DNA of 64,000 nt from Candidatus Hydrothermarchaeum profundi (GTDB lineage Archaea; Hydrothermarchaeota; Hydrothermarchaeia; Hydrothermarchaeales; Hydrothermarchaeaceae). The notes under the pieces are model-generated. The model did not search any database. It worked only from the letters and a program-made list of their open reading frames with translations, and was not told where the DNA came from. This document shows, piece after piece, positions 62,421-64,000 of the stretch. A program made the translations under genes and the position numbers. Within the stretch, counting starts at the first letter, position 1. Each line of letters opens with the position of its first letter. The DNA is taken from NCBI GenBank assembly GCA_002011125.2, contig MTMF02000009.1:712989-776988 (forward strand). Direction: 5' to 3'.

Positions 62421-62775
62421 GGGAGAAGCTATACTAACAAGGGAGCCTATCACTTTTCTGGGAGGCGTAGATCCTGATACGGGTGTAGTTGTGGAAAAGG
62501 GCCATGAGTTGGAAGATAGGAGTGTAAGCGGTAAGATACTTGTGTTTCCATGGGGCAAGGGGTCTACAGTTGGCTCCTATGTGTTATACAGGATGAAGAA
62601 AAGTGGCACCGCTCCTTCTGGCATAATAAACCTGAAGGCTGAGGAGGTAGTGTCTGCTGGTGCGATAATATCCGGTATCCCCATGATGGATTCTTTGGAG
62701 AAGGACCCTTTTGAGATACTTGCAGACGGTGTAAAGATCTTTATGAATGCGGACGAAGGATACTTGGAGGTGTAA
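62380..62775 (+). CDS. Phosphomevalonate dehydratase small subunit (aconitase X swivel domain, DUF126)
   Basis: A 131-residue swivel-domain protein: YGRVISRGKAEGEAILTREPITFLGGVDPDTGVVV, then GKILVFPWGKGSTVGSYVLYRM and GIPMMDSLEKDPFEIL, all typical of DUF126. It pairs with the large subunit at 56469-57596 to dehydrate phosphomevalonate. The two genes are about 5 kb apart, separated by the CRISPR array and toxin region. GTG 62380 fits the family N-terminus although it overlaps the ligase gene. Confidence 0.92.
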   Translation: MRVYGRVISRGKAEGEAILTREPITFLGGVDPDTGVVVEKGHELEDRSVSGKILVFPWGKGSTVGSYVLYRMKKSGTAPSGIINLKAEEVVSAGAIISGIPMMDSLEKDPFEILADGVKIFMNADEGYLEV

Positions 62776-62777
62776 GA

Positions 62778-63890
62778 GTGGGGCTCCGCGATTTATTTAA
62801 AAAGGAGAAGCCGCGGCTCTTCCAATACGATGATATAGAGGCATTCAGGGAGAGAGTTGAAGAGGGATTTTTGATACTGGGAGCCGAATTCTCGGAGGAA
62901 GCAATAACCTATATTGTAGAGCCAAGATATTCCCATGAAAGGTCCTTTGGCCTAGTCTGGAAAGAGTTGAGAAATACCGAGTTTGCTCCCTTCTATAGGA
63001 AATCAGAATCAGGGTATAGGCTCATAATTACCCAGCGTAGGAGAAGGAAAGTCAAGGTAAGTCCTCTTGGTCATATAGCGCTCCTCATACTTACCGCTGG
63101 GACAGTAACTTGGGCTGGCTACGAGTGGTGGACGGATCACAGGTTTGTGGATAGCGTATTCTTTGCAGTGGCTTTAATGAGCATATTAGGCATTCATGAG
63201 CTGGGACACGCGGTTACTGCTAGGAGCAGTGACATCGAGTCTACGTTGCCCTTCTTTATCCCTGCTCCACCTTACATATTCCCTTTAGGCACCTTTGGAG
63301 CTGTTATATTCATGAACTCCCCGGTTCAAAGCAGGAATTCTCTTCTAGATGTGGGTATAGCTGGGCCTCTGGTTGGGTTCTTGCTTTCTATACCTGTGAC
63401 TCTTTTGGGGCTTACTATGTCTAATGTGACCGTGCTTGAAGAAGCCTTGAAGGAAGGTGGAGTTATATTCTCTCCTTCATTGATGTTTCAATTTCTTGCT
63501 AGGATTGTTTTCGGCAAATTACCTGAGACAGCGGCGATAAGCATTCATCCTCTCGCTATAGCTGGATGGGTGGGAATGTTTGTGACTTCCCTGAACCTCC
63601 TGCCTATGGGTCAGCTTGACGGCGGTCACATTATTCGAGGGCTATTCCCGAATCATTATAGGAAGATTTATAGATTCACTGCCCTTGTACTGGTATTTAT
63701 AGGATTGTTCTGGCCGGGCTGGATTTTTTGGGCTCTTTTAGTTTATTTCATGACGAGGCTTGAGCATCCTGGCCCTTTGAATGATGTCACAGAGCTAGGT
63801 ACCCGGGGGAAAGTGCTTGGGATATTAGCGGGGATCATACTTATACTGTGCTTCACTCCAGTGCCTATCATAACTGTATCGCCATCGTAG
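62778..63890 (+). CDS. Site-2 protease family membrane metalloprotease (M50)
   Basis: A 370-residue membrane protease. After a soluble N-terminal domain of about 95 residues, the zinc site is IHELGHAVTARS (HELGH at 140-144) and NLLPMGQLDGGHII (the LDG motif near 280), with about seven helices. Site-2 proteases cut helices within the membrane and control signals. GTG 62778 lies 2 nt after the previous stop with GGAGG upstream. Confidence 0.92.
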   Translation: MGLRDLFKKEKPRLFQYDDIEAFRERVEEGFLILGAEFSEEAITYIVEPRYSHERSFGLVWKELRNTEFAPFYRKSESGYRLIITQRRRRKVKVSPLGHIALLILTAGTVTWAGYEWWTDHRFVDSVFFAVALMSILGIHELGHAVTARSSDIESTLPFFIPAPPYIFPLGTFGAVIFMNSPVQSRNSLLDVGIAGPLVGFLLSIPVTLLGLTMSNVTVLEEALKEGGVIFSPSLMFQFLARIVFGKLPETAAISIHPLAIAGWVGMFVTSLNLLPMGQLDGGHIIRGLFPNHYRKIYRFTALVLVFIGLFWPGWIFWALLVYFMTRLEHPGPLNDVTELGTRGKVLGILAGIILILCFTPVPIITVSPS

Positions 63891-63927
63891 CCTTAATATA
63901 TAAGGAGTTCTAAAAATTTTCTTTGAG

Positions 63928-64000
63928 ATGAAGACTTCAATAGGATATATAGACCGGCGTGACCTGACGCCTGAGGAGACTGACATCTGTGCTGATTGCA
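63928..64000 (+). CDS. Start of an unidentified gene, cut by the window end
   Basis: ATG 63928 opens a frame that begins MKTSIGYIDRRDLTPEETD, then has a Cys pair CADC, and runs off the end after 24 codons. A TATATAAGG sequence lies about 28-35 nt upstream. Too little is present to name a family. Confidence 0.45.
   Translation, partial: MKTSIGYIDRRDLTPEETDICADC

Overview
The window looks like a chromosome segment of a (probably thermophilic) archaeon. It has an archaeal-type threonyl-tRNA synthetase, GGTGA-type ribosome binding sites, A+T-rich promoters without bacterial -35/-10 boxes, the archaeal (anhydromevalonate phosphate) mevalonate pathway, a PGF-pre-PGF surface protein and C1-carrier genes (ftr, probable mfnD and mfnE). 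The pairing of formylmethanofuran:H4MPT formyltransferase with dsrAB recalls Archaeoglobi or Hydrothermarchaeota-like sulfite reducers that use an H4MPT Wood-Ljungdahl route; that placement is inference. No rRNA, tRNA or transposase was recognised.

Layout. 1-9.6 kb: a truncated VCBS-repeat/five-haem cytochrome fusion with two membrane partners, a CPBP protease, an orphan ABC ATPase, a rhomboid, ftr with a protein disulfide oxidoreductase, and a compact NHEJ operon (LigD-type polymerase, Ku, ligase fused to a phosphoesterase). 9.7-18.9 kb is a copper/haem redox region: a one-haem cytochrome, an operon with two separate CuA sites (one fused to a NosR/NapH-like polyferredoxin membrane protein) plus a blue-copper lipoprotein, a membrane-bound one-component regulator, then a Met/His-rich PepSY protein, three tandem SHOCT membrane proteins and a cytochrome c lipoprotein. 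19.2-21.8 kb: a geranylgeranyl-reductase-like flavoprotein and two methyltransferases. 22-26.3 kb: ccmF, two membrane-anchored thioredoxins, a small CC/His-tailed membrane protein and two previously unannotated 22-residue paralogous microproteins ending YSTCKCHKSCM.

26.5-31.9 kb: a probable metal-handling membrane pair, ferredoxin, a glutamyl-tRNA-reductase-like protein lacking the catalytic Cys, dsrA, dsrB and a MfnE-type kinase. 32-39.7 kb: a 2011-residue secreted surface protein followed directly by a PGF-pre-PGF anchor protein. 39.7-44.3 kb: housekeeping genes (metallophosphoesterase, dUTPase, thrS, YjbQ) and a KaiC-like ATPase. 44.3-47.3 kb: an A+T-rich block with a V4R-like protein, a radical SAM/SPASM enzyme and a UbiA prenyltransferase. 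47.4-51 kb: a signalling cluster (HTH, two receivers, DUF3795-DUF835-HTH, histidine kinase). 51.3-57.6 kb: HD phosphohydrolase, DUF4350-like and SppA genes, then ubiX, a ubiD-type decarboxylase and the phosphomevalonate dehydratase large subunit. 57.7-59.1 kb: a CRISPR array of 18 intact repeats with one spacer present twice and a degenerate last repeat, with no cas genes in view. 59.2-61 kb: a HEPN/MNT toxin-antitoxin pair, an AbrB remnant and a frameshifted merB-like gene. 61.3-64 kb: a MfnD-like ATP-grasp ligase, the phosphomevalonate dehydratase small subunit, an M50 protease and the start of one more gene.

The strongest candidates for something undescribed are the twin CxCHxxC microproteins around the cytochrome c maturation genes, which share a promoter element and differ only by synonymous changes in their last ten codons, and the double-CuA/polyferredoxin operon, which lacks any visible oxidase or N2O reductase.
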